Positions 1 to 8,303 of a stretch of 64,000 nucleotides of DNA are shown here, one piece after another. The DNA lies in contig NZ_CP155079.2 in NCBI RefSeq assembly GCF_039634365.2, positions 5,313,079 through 5,377,078 on the forward strand, read 5' to 3'. The DNA comes from Mucilaginibacter sp. PAMB04168 (GTDB lineage: Bacteria; Bacteroidota; Bacteroidia; Sphingobacteriales; Sphingobacteriaceae). The stretch's first letter is position 1, and each line of letters starts with the position of its first letter. Under the pieces are notes generated by a model. It had not been told where the DNA came from and made no database searches. It saw nothing but the letters and a program-made list of their open reading frames with translations. A program made the translations under genes and the position numbers.

Positions 1-1580
1 CCGAGGATATTCCCAACCGTATAAAAGTTGGCAGCCCGCAATCCAGCTCGCAATCTTTCCTATTTGATACGCAGCGTGATACCGTTTATTCCATATCTAC
101 TAAAGAGATACCGGGCATTAAAGACTTACCCGATTATGTAAAGGATTACCCCAAGCAGTTGGATGAGCGTACCAAAAGTAACGAAGACCGTAAGGTTGTT
201 GTACAAGGCCCTATCTGGAGCCCCAACTCACAGTATGCCATAGCTATTGTTACCGCACAGGATAACAAAGACCGCTGGGTGATGAAGCTTGACCCGGCTA
301 CAGGTAAGTTAAGCTTGCTGGATCGCCAACACGATGAAGCCTGGATTGGCGGCCCGGGCATTGGCGGCGGCGGGTTCAGTGCGGGCAGCACGGGCTGGCT
401 GGATAATAAGCATTTCTATTTTCAAAGTGAAGCTAGCGGTTACTCTCACATTTATACAGTTGATGTAAACACCGGCGCTAAAAAGCAGCTAACCAGTGGT
501 AAATGGGAGGTATCTGGCTTAAGTTTATCGGTCGATAAAAAGAGCTTTTACTTTACCGGCAATTTAGAGCATCCGGGCATTACGCACTATTACCGCTTGC
601 CGGTAACAGGGGGTATACCGGTTAAACTCACCAGCCTTAAAGGTGGTAACGAGGTTGAGCTATCTCCCGATGAGAAGTGGCTGGCTATACGTTATTCTTA
701 TTCTAACAAGCCCTGGGAGCTTTATATACAGCCTAACAAGTCGGGCGCTAAGCCAATTAAGGTAACGCAGTCCATATCGGCTGAGTTTAACTCCTATGCC
801 TGGCGCGAACCGGAAATGGTGACCTTTAAAAACCGTTACGGCATTGATGTTTACGCACGTGTGTATACGCCCAAAATAGCGCACCCAGCCAAACCGGCCG
901 TTGTTTTTGTGCATGGCGCCGGCTATCTGCAAAACGTACATTACTGGTGGAGCTCCTATTTTAGGGAGTACATGTTTAATAATATGCTCGCCGATAACGG
1001 TTATACCGTAATTGATATTGATTACACAGGCAGTGCCGGCTACGGCCGCAACTGGCGCACCGGCATTTACCGCCACATGGGCGGTAAGGACCTGGATGAC
1101 CAAGTAGATGGTGTAAAGTTTTTGGTTGAAAAATATGGCGTGAACCCCAAACACGTGGGCATGTATGGCGGCTCGTACGGCGGTTTCATGACCCTGATGG
1201 CCATGTTTACCCAACCCGATGTTATTGCCGCAGGTGCCGCCCTGCGCTCTGTAACCGATTGGGCACATTACAACCATGGCTATACCGCTAATATTTTGAA
1301 TGAGCCTTACAATGACGAAAATGCTTACAAGCAAAGCTCGCCTATTTATTTTGCAAACGGCTTAAAAGGCCGCTTGCTGATGGCCCACGGTATGGTAGAT
1401 GTAAACGTAAATTACCAGGACATTGTCCGCCTTTCGCAAAAGCTAATTGAGCTGCGCAAAAACAATTGGGAACTAGCTTCTTACCCGGTTGAAGACCATG
1501 GTTTTGTACAACCTAGTAGCTGGACCGATGAGTATAAGCGCATTTACAAATTGTTTGAAGAAACGCTTAAGCAGCAATAG
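1..1580 (+). CDS. S9 family (DPP IV-like) serine peptidase, 5' part missing
   Basis: C-terminal part of a prolyl-oligopeptidase/dipeptidyl-peptidase IV family enzyme, which cleaves short peptides, usually in the periplasm of Bacteroidota. The frame is open from base 3, so the gene starts before the window; the first in-window start-like codon (TTG at 159) is internal. Upstream sequence shows beta-propeller blades with repeated Tyr-rich and SxD segments. The alpha/beta-hydrolase domain follows. The catalytic triad is visible: Ser at 1173-1175 in GGSYGG, Asp at 1398-1400 in MVDVNV, and His at 1497-1499 in DHGF. The stop is TAA at 1578-1580. No terminator hairpin is evident in the 218 bases before the next gene. 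Family assignment is firm; substrate is not known. Confidence 0.93.
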   Translation, partial: EDIPNRIKVGSPQSSSQSFLFDTQRDTVYSISTKEIPGIKDLPDYVKDYPKQLDERTKSNEDRKVVVQGPIWSPNSQYAIAIVTAQDNKDRWVMKLDPATGKLSLLDRQHDEAWIGGPGIGGGGFSAGSTGWLDNKHFYFQSEASGYSHIYTVDVNTGAKKQLTSGKWEVSGLSLSVDKKSFYFTGNLEHPGITHYYRLPVTGGIPVKLTSLKGGNEVELSPDEKWLAIRYSYSNKPWELYIQPNKSGAKPIKVTQSISAEFNSYAWREPEMVTFKNRYGIDVYARVYTPKIAHPAKPAVVFVHGAGYLQNVHYWWSSYFREYMFNNMLADNGYTVIDIDYTGSAGYGRNWRTGIYRHMGGKDLDDQVDGVKFLVEKYGVNPKHVGMYGGSYGGFMTLMAMFTQPDVIAAGAALRSVTDWAHYNHGYTANILNEPYNDENAYKQSSPIYFANGLKGRLLMAHGMVDVNVNYQDIVRLSQKLIELRKNNWELASYPVEDHGFVQPSSWTDEYKRIYKLFEETLKQQ

Positions 1581-1798
1581 CTCATAAACACAACTGTTAA
1601 TGAATACCACAGGGAATTTCACTTGAATTGATAAGTGGTATGTTTTGCATAACACAAGGTTGTTTATTAGTATTTGTAGCCAACAATAAGTGTAATTAGC
1701 ATTGGTATATCTTTCCGCTTCTAAAACTCATTTTTTACTCAATTGTAATGAAGTAGGCACTAACAAGAGATGTGATTGCTTACTTAAACAATAAGAAA

Positions 1799-2785
1799 AT
1801 GAAATACAGAATATTAGGCAATACGGGCATACAGCTTTCGGCTATAGGTTTGGGGTGTATGAGTATGAGCCATGCTTATGGCGAACCCGATGATGAGGAA
1901 TCGATAGCCACCCTGCACCGGGCGCTTGATTTAGGCGTTAACTTTTGGGACACGGCAGATGTTTACGGCAACGGCAAAAACGAAGAACTGATATCTAAGG
2001 TGCTGGTACCAAACCGCGATAAAATATTTATAGCAACTAAGTTTGGCTTCAGAGCGAATGCCGATGGCAAAGGCATGTCGTTTGATGGTTCGCCGGCCTA
2101 CATGAAACAGGCCGTTGAAGCCAGTTTGAAACGGTTAGGAGTTGATGTGATAGATTTGTATTACGCCCACCGTATTGACCCCAACATACCGGTTGAAGAA
2201 ATGGTTGGCGCCATGGCTGAACTGGTAAAAGAAGGAAAAGTGCGTTACCTGGGCTTATCAGAAGCATCGGCCAACTCAGTGCGCAAGGCGCATGCTGTGC
2301 ATCCAATCAGCGCGCTACAAAGCGAGTACTCATTACTTACGCGCGAGCCGGAAGAAAATGTGCTTCCACTTTGCAAAGAATTAGGTATAAGCTTTGTTCC
2401 GTTTAGTCCGCTGGCGCGTGGCTTGGTTACCAACACGCTAAACACCAATGAGCTAAAGGATGGCGATTTCCGAAAAACCCTGCCACGTTACCAGGAGCAG
2501 TACCAGGAAAACAACAGCAAGCTTACCGCCGGTTTTGCCCAAATAGCTGCCGGCAAACAATGCACACCATCGCAACTGGCCCTGGCTTGGGTACTGGCGC
2601 AAGGCGAGCACATTATACCCATACCGGGCACCAAAAGGCGTAAGTACCTCGAAGAAAATGCAGGATGCACCAATGTAACCTTAACCGATACCGATTTTAA
2701 AAACATTGAGGAACTGCTGGCCAAATACCCCAATACCGGCGACCGCTACAGCGAAGCGAACTGGAAACAGGTTGACAAGAGTTAA
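1799..2785 (+). CDS. Aldo/keto reductase
   Basis: NAD(P)H-dependent oxidoreductase of the aldo/keto reductase superfamily, a cytosolic TIM barrel that reduces aldehydes or ketones. The catalytic tetrad is complete: Asp51, Tyr56 (in DVYGNG), Lys81 (in ATKFGF) and His124 (in YYAHRID). A C-terminal IPIPGTKR-type cofactor-phosphate motif fits the YajO/IolS-like group. I chose ATG 1799 (MKYRILGNTG) because family members begin with this strand; an in-frame GTG at 1772 would only add nine non-conserved residues. The protein is 328 residues, the usual length. It is followed directly by the remains of an AraC-type regulator, a common neighbour of such reductases. Physiological substrate cannot be told. 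Confidence 0.93.
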   Translation: MKYRILGNTGIQLSAIGLGCMSMSHAYGEPDDEESIATLHRALDLGVNFWDTADVYGNGKNEELISKVLVPNRDKIFIATKFGFRANADGKGMSFDGSPAYMKQAVEASLKRLGVDVIDLYYAHRIDPNIPVEEMVGAMAELVKEGKVRYLGLSEASANSVRKAHAVHPISALQSEYSLLTREPEENVLPLCKELGISFVPFSPLARGLVTNTLNTNELKDGDFRKTLPRYQEQYQENNSKLTAGFAQIAAGKQCTPSQLALAWVLAQGEHIIPIPGTKRRKYLEENAGCTNVTLTDTDFKNIEELLAKYPNTGDRYSEANWKQVDKS

Positions 2786-2839
2786 GAATGTTTCAAGGTG
2801 TTATTACAGCAATATTAAAAAGGCTTTTAACTATAATGA

Positions 2840-3140
2840 ATTGAATGATGACTGCATTACAAGCGACCCATTGCTGAAGATACTGTACTCCTGTTACCAT
2901 ACTCGCAGCATGGACGTTTTTCATACCCAACCGGCCGCAGCCTGGCTACCTTTAAGCGCGATTTTGAGAAAACGTTTTCATACCACGCCCAGCCGCTGGC
3001 TGCAACAACAACGCCTGCGGGAGGCTTACCATCTACTTGAAGAAAAAGGCCGCCGCCCGTCCGAGGCTTTCCTTGAGCACCTGTCTCACTTTTCATTCGC
3101 CTTTAAAAAGGCCTACGATATGGCGCCCTCAACGATGTAA
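2840..3140 (+). pseudogene. AraC-family regulator remnant, frameshifted
   Basis: Remains of the DNA-binding half of an AraC-type transcription regulator. The first helix-turn-helix reads in the frame beginning at 2882 (SYPTGRSLATFKRDFEKTF). The second half continues in the frame beginning at 2883 (HTTPSRWLQQQRLREAY, then LSHFSFAFKKAYDMAPS). The switch falls in the run CGTTTTC near 2973-2977, where one extra base breaks the gene. The usual four or five residues (a VGFE-like stretch) before LSHFSF are also missing, and most of the sensor domain is absent; only a DPLLKILYS-like scrap remains upstream. No single open frame spans the domain, so this is a decayed gene. It probably once regulated the adjacent reductase (inference). 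Confidence 0.75.
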
Positions 3141-3154
3141 TTTTAACAGAACAA

Positions 3155-3180
3155 CAAAAGGCTCCTGGTTGAGCCTTTTG
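3155..3180. terminator. Bidirectional hairpin terminator
   Basis: Perfect 10-bp stem (CAAAAGGCTC / GAGCCTTTTG) with a 6-base loop, flanked by T-rich and A-rich ends. It lies between the plus-strand AraC remnant and the end of the minus-strand NAD(P)-binding protein gene, so it can end transcription from both sides. Confidence 0.85.
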
Positions 3181-3188
3181 TGTTAATC

Positions 3189-3824
3189 TTAAATGCTTGC
3201 TACAAATGGGGCTTTATGCACATAGGTAGCACTACTTAGTTCCAGTGCTATAAAAGCTGCCAGGTCTGCTGTACTAATTACATCGCCCGGGCAATCATGT
3301 AAATTTATGGCAAGATTTCGTCGCTGTTCCGTTTGTTCAATCCAGGGCAGGCGTATCATAGTCCATTCTAAAGTAGATTGTAATAACAATTGATAGGCTT
3401 GCTGCTTATCGTCAACCACACCAGGGTAATGTTGTCGCATCCAGTTGCTTTTGGCCTGGTTGGCTTCGCTTTTCTGATCACCTTGCACGTCAACCGTTAG
3501 TCCGGCTAAAAAAATGTATCGCTTTATATTATGCTGCTGCATAGCGTTAATGACATGCCGCGCTACCAAAGCCGATACAAGCGGCTCGCCGGGTGTTTGC
3601 CCAAGGGCGCTCACTACCGCTGTGCAACCTGCTGTCCAATCCGAAACCGTCTCAGCATCGCGCACATCGCCAGGTACAATTACCAACTTAGGGTGTCGAA
3701 AATCTAAACCATCTGGCTTGCGCAGCAGCGCTTTTACTGTGTAACCTCGATTTATTAGGTGTTTAAGAATATATCTACCAGCTTTGCCGGTAGCGCCCAA
3801 AAGCGCTATAGTTGTGTTCTTCAT
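3189..3824 (-). CDS. NAD(P)-binding SDR-like / NmrA-like protein
   Basis: Atypical short-chain dehydrogenase-like protein with an N-terminal Rossmann fold. The dinucleotide motif GATGKAG lies at residues 10-16, followed by an Arg-rich beta2 end (LLRKPDG) that would suit NADP(H), and a VSALGQTPGEP loop. The protein is 211 residues, typical of the NAD(P)H-binding NmrA/flavin-reductase-like group that acts as redox sensors or reductases in the cytosol. I used ATG 3824 (MKNTTIALLG) because the motif begins directly after it; a further start 16 residues upstream lacks conservation. It is transcribed alone, ending at the shared hairpin at 3155-3180. The exact reaction is unknown. Confidence 0.85.
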   Translation of the reverse strand: MKNTTIALLGATGKAGRYILKHLINRGYTVKALLRKPDGLDFRHPKLVIVPGDVRDAETVSDWTAGCTAVVSALGQTPGEPLVSALVARHVINAMQQHNIKRYIFLAGLTVDVQGDQKSEANQAKSNWMRQHYPGVVDDKQQAYQLLLQSTLEWTMIRLPWIEQTEQRRNLAINLHDCPGDVISTADLAAFIALELSSATYVHKAPFVASI

Positions 3825-3991
3825 TTTTTTGTCTTTATAAATATTCAATAAATGCTCCGAAAATTTGAGCATAAGAAAGGAGTCCGGACTAACCTGTTAA
3901 TCCGTTTTTGTAAGAAAGCTATATTTTATAAAGACAGTAGAATGCCGTAAAGATAAAGACTGTTTATAATGTTTCAGTTGTTCGAGAAAAT

Positions 3992-4735
3992 TTATATATC
4001 GCCCTCCTGATATTTTTGATAAGTTTCAACAAAGTCATGAAGGCCCGCCTGTGCATATTTTTCAATCTCCCGGTCTAAGTGCCCATATTGCCGGGCGTAA
4101 TAAGGGCCTGACGCATGAAAGCAAACCGCATTTTTAATAATGCCCGATTTTAGCCCCAATTTTTCTCTGAAAGCAGTTGCTAAAAAGCCGTCCTCGCCGG
4201 TCTTCATATTAATATCGGCGAACATAAATTTCCACCAGAGCTTGCGGTACTGTTTCTTTCTAAAACAAGTACACCAGCCGCCGGTTGGGCCATGTTGTAT
4301 GGTCTTACCATCAATCGTCTCTTCTGTGTAATGCTCAGCAGGTGGTTTCGCCCCATTGGTAAATTCGTCCTGGATAACGTTGAGCGCAACAAAACCATAA
4401 TTGGAAAACGTTTGCATGTAATCGGCAAAAGTGCTGTCCATATTTTTCGGAAAGGCCAGCACATCATCATCAACCACCACAATATACTCGCCCCTGGCGT
4501 AGCCAAATAGCTTTTTGTAAGAACTTAAGCCGTAGTTCTTTTTACGGCGAATAATGCGTATTAATTTATTGGCCTTATAACGGTCAAGCACTTCGCCCGT
4601 TTTATCAGTAGAGCCATTGTCCATCACAATAATTTCGCATTGTATTGGGTTAGCCAGGCTGTTAGTTAATTCTTCCAGGCATTTCTCCAAAAATTTATAA
4701 CGGTTCCAGGTCAAAACAACGAAGCTGAATTTCAT
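3992..4735 (-). CDS. Glycosyltransferase family 2
   Basis: GT-A fold glycosyltransferase that moves a sugar from a nucleotide sugar to an acceptor, probably a surface glycan. Visible motifs are the N-terminal VVLTWNR strand, the nucleotide-binding IVMDNGSTD, and the metal-binding VVDDDV segment. A later TGEDGFLAT stretch fits the ED-containing acceptor loop. The protein has 247 residues and no clear membrane span, so it is cytosolic or peripheral. The start MKFSFVV at 4735 was preferred to an upstream ATG at 4759 because the family begins with this strand. It stands alone, divergent from the O-methyltransferase gene. Sugar and acceptor cannot be inferred. Confidence 0.9.
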   Translation of the reverse strand: MKFSFVVLTWNRYKFLEKCLEELTNSLANPIQCEIIVMDNGSTDKTGEVLDRYKANKLIRIIRRKKNYGLSSYKKLFGYARGEYIVVVDDDVLAFPKNMDSTFADYMQTFSNYGFVALNVIQDEFTNGAKPPAEHYTEETIDGKTIQHGPTGGWCTCFRKKQYRKLWWKFMFADINMKTGEDGFLATAFREKLGLKSGIIKNAVCFHASGPYYARQYGHLDREIEKYAQAGLHDFVETYQKYQEGDI

Positions 4736-4843
4736 ATTATTTATAATAAGGGGGGGCATTGCTTAAAAGTAAAAGTTATTAGGTACGAATATATCTTAAA
4801 GTGACACAGAGAGGCCTTAAAATAACGCAAAATTTAAAATACC

Positions 4844-4851
4844 TATCTTTG
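4844..4851 (+). promoter_or_regulatory. Bacteroidota -7 box, 4 nt before ATG
   Basis: TATCTTTG matches the TAnnTTTG -7 element of the Bacteroidota primary sigma factor. Only CCAC separates it from the ATG at 4856, which predicts a leaderless or nearly leaderless transcript. No clear -33 TTTG is present. Confidence 0.6.
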
Positions 4852-4855
4852 CCAC

Positions 4856-5494
4856 ATGGAGATTTTAGATCCAAACCTGCAGCTTTACCTCGAAACGCAT
4901 TGCGATACCGAGCCCGAAGTGCTTAAGAAAATTAACCGCAACACTCACTTAAAGCAATTAAAGCCTCATATGTTGAGCGGGCATTACCAGGGCCGCTTAC
5001 TGAGTATGCTGAGCAAATTAGTGCAACCAAAACTGGTTTTAGAAGTTGGCACATTTACCGGGTATGCTACCATTTGCCTGGCCGAAGGGCTGGCTGAGGA
5101 CGGAAAAGTGCATACCATTGAAGGCAACCCCGAACTGGAAGAAACGCTGCGCAACAATTTCGAACTGGCTGACGTACAAGACCGTATAGAGCTTTACATA
5201 GGCGACGCCCGGGAGGTTATATTTGGATTTACAGAAAATATTTACGACCTTGCCTTCATCGACGCAGATAAGAAAAGCAATTTGGCTTACTTTGAGTTGA
5301 TAATTGACAAATTACGACCGGGAGGTTTAATAATAATTGATAACGTTTTGTGGAAAGGTAAGGTATACGGCGATGCTAAGGATGCCGACACCGAACTTTT
5401 CAGAAAACTAAATGACACAATAGCTGTTAACACACAGGTTGAAAAAATAATTCTTCCTGTACGCGATGGCGTATTGATCATCAGAAAAAAGTAA
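4856..5494 (+). CDS. Class I SAM-dependent O-methyltransferase
   Basis: Member of the caffeoyl-CoA/catechol O-methyltransferase-like family (Methyltransf_3), a cytosolic enzyme that methylates a hydroxyl group using S-adenosylmethionine. Motif I is LVLEVGTFTGYA at about residues 60-71. The metal/catalytic Asp segment is FIDADK, and a later IIIDNVLW segment carries the second conserved Asp-Asn pair. The length of 212 residues is normal. A promoter box lies 4 nt before the ATG, so no ribosome binding site is possible upstream. The first glucosaminidase gene begins only 3 nt after the stop, so both are probably co-transcribed. The natural substrate is unknown. Confidence 0.92.
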   Translation: MEILDPNLQLYLETHCDTEPEVLKKINRNTHLKQLKPHMLSGHYQGRLLSMLSKLVQPKLVLEVGTFTGYATICLAEGLAEDGKVHTIEGNPELEETLRNNFELADVQDRIELYIGDAREVIFGFTENIYDLAFIDADKKSNLAYFELIIDKLRPGGLIIIDNVLWKGKVYGDAKDADTELFRKLNDTIAVNTQVEKIILPVRDGVLIIRKK

Positions 5495-5497
5495 ATT

Positions 5498-6028
5498 ATG
5501 AAGAAAATCTTACTGTTTGCATGTTTGCTAACTTCCACTTTTGCAGCTTCAGCACAAAAAAACACTTCGAAATCCTATATCGATAAGTTCAAAGATAATG
5601 CCATTCGCATTATGCACGAGAGCGGTGTGCCGGCCAGCATCATTTTAGCTATAGCCATGCACGAAAGTGCCAGCGGAAACAGCAAATTAGCACGTACGCA
5701 AAACAATCACTTTGGTGTAAAAGGCAGAAGCCCTGTATCCTATACCGGACGCAAGCCCACCAGATCATCCTACAAACAGTACGACTCTGACGCAGACTCG
5801 TTCCAGGATTTTGCCCGTATCATGACAGAGCGCAAGCAATTTAGCCACTTATCGCAATCGCTTTCGCATTATGATTACAAAAGCTGGGTAAAAGGGATAC
5901 AGCGTAGTGGCTACGCCAGCAGCAAAAAGTGGGGCGCACAAGTACTGGGCTTGATTAACAAATACGAGCTGCATGCTTATGATGAGCAGCCCGACTCTGT
6001 AAAAGCTGCCGAACCAAAGAGGCACTAA
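5498..6028 (+). CDS. Secreted GH73 glucosaminidase-domain protein
   Basis: Exported peptidoglycan hydrolase of the glucosaminidase (GH73, FlgJ-like) family, expected to cut the bond after N-acetylglucosamine in the cell wall. A signal peptide covers about residues 1-19 (ending TFAASA-Q). The catalytic domain follows: SIILAIAMHESASGNSKLA carries the conserved Glu, and NHFGVKG is the second signature. The protein is 176 residues, with nothing after the domain. It sits 3 nt after the O-methyltransferase gene. A longer relative with LysM follows 170 bases downstream, so the two may have arisen by duplication. Confidence 0.9.
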   Translation: MKKILLFACLLTSTFAASAQKNTSKSYIDKFKDNAIRIMHESGVPASIILAIAMHESASGNSKLARTQNNHFGVKGRSPVSYTGRKPTRSSYKQYDSDADSFQDFARIMTERKQFSHLSQSLSHYDYKSWVKGIQRSGYASSKKWGAQVLGLINKYELHAYDEQPDSVKAAEPKRH

Positions 6029-6052
6029 GCATAAATCAATAATCTACTATAA

Positions 6053-6139
6053 TGTCATCTCGAACAATAGTGAGAGATCTTGTTCAAATTATAAGCCACT
6101 GGCTTAAAACAAGATTTCTGATTATGAATCGAAATGACA
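6053..6139. repeat. 87-bp imperfect palindrome, copy 1
   Basis: An 87-base element bounded by TGTCATCTCGAA and TTCGAAATGACA-like inverted ends. An internal inverted pair, AGATCTTGTT and AACAAGATTTCT, would fold into a long hairpin. The same element recurs at 26744-26830 in the opposite orientation with identical length. It lies between the two glucosaminidase genes and encodes nothing. It looks like a REP/MITE-type intergenic repeat. Confidence 0.8.
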
Positions 6140-6201
6140 TTTTTATTTTCAGACACTTTTTTTTCCGCTACTCGCCTGTCGCATACCCAAATTTTTAAAT
6201 C

Positions 6202-7062
6202 GTGATTAAGAACACCCTATATCTGCTGTTGATTACTGCATTGCTTTCATCCTGCTCAACCCGTAAACGTGTGCAAGGCAGTAGCAATGTAAACCGTGAT
6301 GCCAAAAGTGAGGCGGCTAAACGGAACAACGAGCGGGTACGTAACGAGAATCAGAGCGCTATAAACGGTTATTCAAAGTATACTGTTACCTCCTACATTG
6401 ATCGCTTTAAAGGCATTGCCATAAAAGAGATGAACTTATATGGCATACCAGCCAGTGTTACTCTGGCGCAAGGGTTGTTTGAATCGGGCTTCGGCAATGG
6501 TGAGCTGGCACGTGTAGCTAATAACCACTTTGGCATTAAATGTACCAGCGACTGGGCCGGTCGCAGCTATTATAAGGATGACGACAACCCGAATGATTGC
6601 TTTAGGGTTTACAATAATCCTGAAGACTCCTACCGCGATCATTCTGAATTTTTGAAACGCAAACGCTATGCAAGGTTGTTTGAGTTAGATAAGAATGATT
6701 ATGAAGGCTGGGCTTACGGTTTAAAAGAATGTGGTTATGCAACCAACCCGCAGTACCCGCAGCTTATCATCAACGCCATTAAAAAATATGGCCTCGACCA
6801 ATATGACCGGCCAGAGGGCGAACTGGCTAAAATTAAGCGCGAAGACCGCGTACTGAGCCAGATTAATCAAAACATAGGTAAATCGGTTAAAGACTCGCTC
6901 ATACGAACCGCCCCTGCTAATAAACTATATACAGTAACCACCGGCGATACACTTTATTCTATCTCCAAGCGTTTTGGCCTTACTGTTGACGAACTGAAGG
7001 CGCTGAACAATATGTTAGATAACAACATTAAAATAGGCCAGCCACTTATTGTAGGTAAGTAA
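6202..7062 (+). CDS. GH73 glucosaminidase lipoprotein with LysM
   Basis: Peptidoglycan hydrolase with an N-terminal lipoprotein signal (LLSSC lipobox near residue 18), so it is likely anchored to a membrane. The glucosaminidase domain spans about residues 55-200, with ASVTLAQGLFESGFGNGELA holding the catalytic Glu and NHFGIKC next. A single LysM domain sits at the C-terminus (YTVTTGDTLYSISKRFG, about residues 243-285) and should bind peptidoglycan. Translation starts at GTG 6202; no in-frame ATG lies near enough to keep the signal peptide. The related bare enzyme lies upstream, separated by the 87-bp repeat. Role: cell-wall turnover or division, by family knowledge. Confidence 0.93.
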   Translation: MIKNTLYLLLITALLSSCSTRKRVQGSSNVNRDAKSEAAKRNNERVRNENQSAINGYSKYTVTSYIDRFKGIAIKEMNLYGIPASVTLAQGLFESGFGNGELARVANNHFGIKCTSDWAGRSYYKDDDNPNDCFRVYNNPEDSYRDHSEFLKRKRYARLFELDKNDYEGWAYGLKECGYATNPQYPQLIINAIKKYGLDQYDRPEGELAKIKREDRVLSQINQNIGKSVKDSLIRTAPANKLYTVTTGDTLYSISKRFGLTVDELKALNNMLDNNIKIGQPLIVGK

Positions 7063-7178
7063 TTTATAGCGCGGATGTGCAGCCTAATTAAACCAATGGT
7101 GTTAAAAATGGTTAAATTTAGCAGCTAAGTGTTTATAATCTGTTATCTCTGCAAATCCGTTTAAGTCTGGGTGTTTTA

Positions 7179-7910
7179 ATGAAACTATGGTTAAGTATTA
7201 TTTTTTGCCTTACGGCAATCCACGTGTTTGCACAGGATAAACCTGTTGCCGGCCTGGTGTTTGACCAAACCACCCACGAGCGTATAGCCAAAGTAAACGT
7301 ACGTAACCTGCGCAACGGCCAATCGGTATATAATAATTTGAAGGCCGAGTTTAAAATAATGGCCCGGCCGGGCGATGTGCTAATCATTAGCAAGCAAAAT
7401 TATTTTTCTGATACCATTACACTGAAAAGTTATGCAGACCAGATGGTGTACCTTAAAGCCAGCAGCATTATGCTGAATGAGGTGAACGTGCGCGACACTG
7501 TGCTAAGCGCGCAAAAAAAGCTGGAAAAAACCAAACGCGATTACAGCAAAATATACGGCTCGCTCAGTAACCGCGATTTACTAACCGTATCGCCCGGAGG
7601 CGGTGCTGGTATTGGTATTGATGCTATTTGGAACATGATTAGCAAAAGCGGCCGCAACGCCGAGCACTTGCGCCAGATTATTGAGCAGGATTACAAGATA
7701 AACGTAATAGACCAGCGCTTTAACAAAACCTTTGTACAACAACTAACTGGCTTGCAGGAGCCGCAACTCACCAATTTTATGGTAAAGTACCGGCCCAGCT
7801 ACTATATGGCTACCACCGCGTCCGACTATGAGTTTGCCAGTTACATTAAAGCAAACCTCAAGCGTTTTTTACGTTACCCTAATGCGGCTTCCATGCCCTC
7901 GCTTAAATAA
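7179..7910 (+). CDS. Secreted protein, carboxypeptidase-regulatory-like N-terminus
   Basis: A 243-residue exported protein with a signal peptide (cleavage after about residue 18, VFA-Q). Residues about 20-95 resemble the beta-sandwich found at the start of TonB receptors (VAGLVFDQTTHERIAKVNV, then a segment ending in LNEVNV). The rest is helical and charged, with no motif I recognise. It is not a receptor: no plug or barrel follows. The small HExxH membrane protein begins 3 nt after the stop, so the two are translated from one message and probably act together. Function is unknown. Confidence 0.8.
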   Translation: MKLWLSIIFCLTAIHVFAQDKPVAGLVFDQTTHERIAKVNVRNLRNGQSVYNNLKAEFKIMARPGDVLIISKQNYFSDTITLKSYADQMVYLKASSIMLNEVNVRDTVLSAQKKLEKTKRDYSKIYGSLSNRDLLTVSPGGGAGIGIDAIWNMISKSGRNAEHLRQIIEQDYKINVIDQRFNKTFVQQLTGLQEPQLTNFMVKYRPSYYMATTASDYEFASYIKANLKRFLRYPNAASMPSLK

Positions 7911-7913
7911 AAT

Positions 7914-8243
7914 ATGGGTTACCCTGTTGTTATCGCACCTTTTTTAAAAGTAGATGGTATGGCGCTGTTTCCTTTTATACTGGTAAAAAGCCAAAGGCTT
8001 AAACAAGATCAGGTACTCATCAGGCATGAAACTATTCACCTCAAGCAGGCATTGGAGTTGTTTATCCTTCCTTTTTACATGCTGTATCTTGTAAATTATC
8101 TCATAAACCGGTTTAAGTACCCAGGTCACCAGCAGGCGTATGAACAAATAATTTTTGAACGTGAGGCTTACCGTAACGAGCGCAACATACACTACCTTAA
8201 AAACCGCCCTTTTTGGGCCTGGTTAAGGTATATGAACAAGTAA
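7914..8243 (+). CDS. Small membrane protein with HExxH motif
   Basis: A 109-residue protein of unknown function. It carries RHETIH at residues 37-42, the zinc-binding HExxH signature of gluzincin-type peptidases. A hydrophobic span follows at about 49-64 (LFILPFYMLYLVNYLI), and acidic candidates for a third ligand lie in FEREAY at 81-86. The layout recalls the core of M56/BlaR1-type membrane peptidases but is far shorter. The ATG lies 3 nt after the preceding secreted-protein gene, so they form an operon. Whether it is a working peptidase is inference from the motif only. Confidence 0.75.
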   Translation: MGYPVVIAPFLKVDGMALFPFILVKSQRLKQDQVLIRHETIHLKQALELFILPFYMLYLVNYLINRFKYPGHQQAYEQIIFEREAYRNERNIHYLKNRPFWAWLRYMNK

Positions 8244-8303
8244 AAGCAATCTAATTGAAATGATATTTTAATAAAAAGCGCGTTTTTGCGTTATTTGTCT
8301 AAT

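Noticed and set aside
660..1334. 224-codon minus-strand frame opposite the S9 peptidase
   Set aside because: It is the antisense shadow of a clearly conserved gene with an intact catalytic triad; the peptide has no domain logic.
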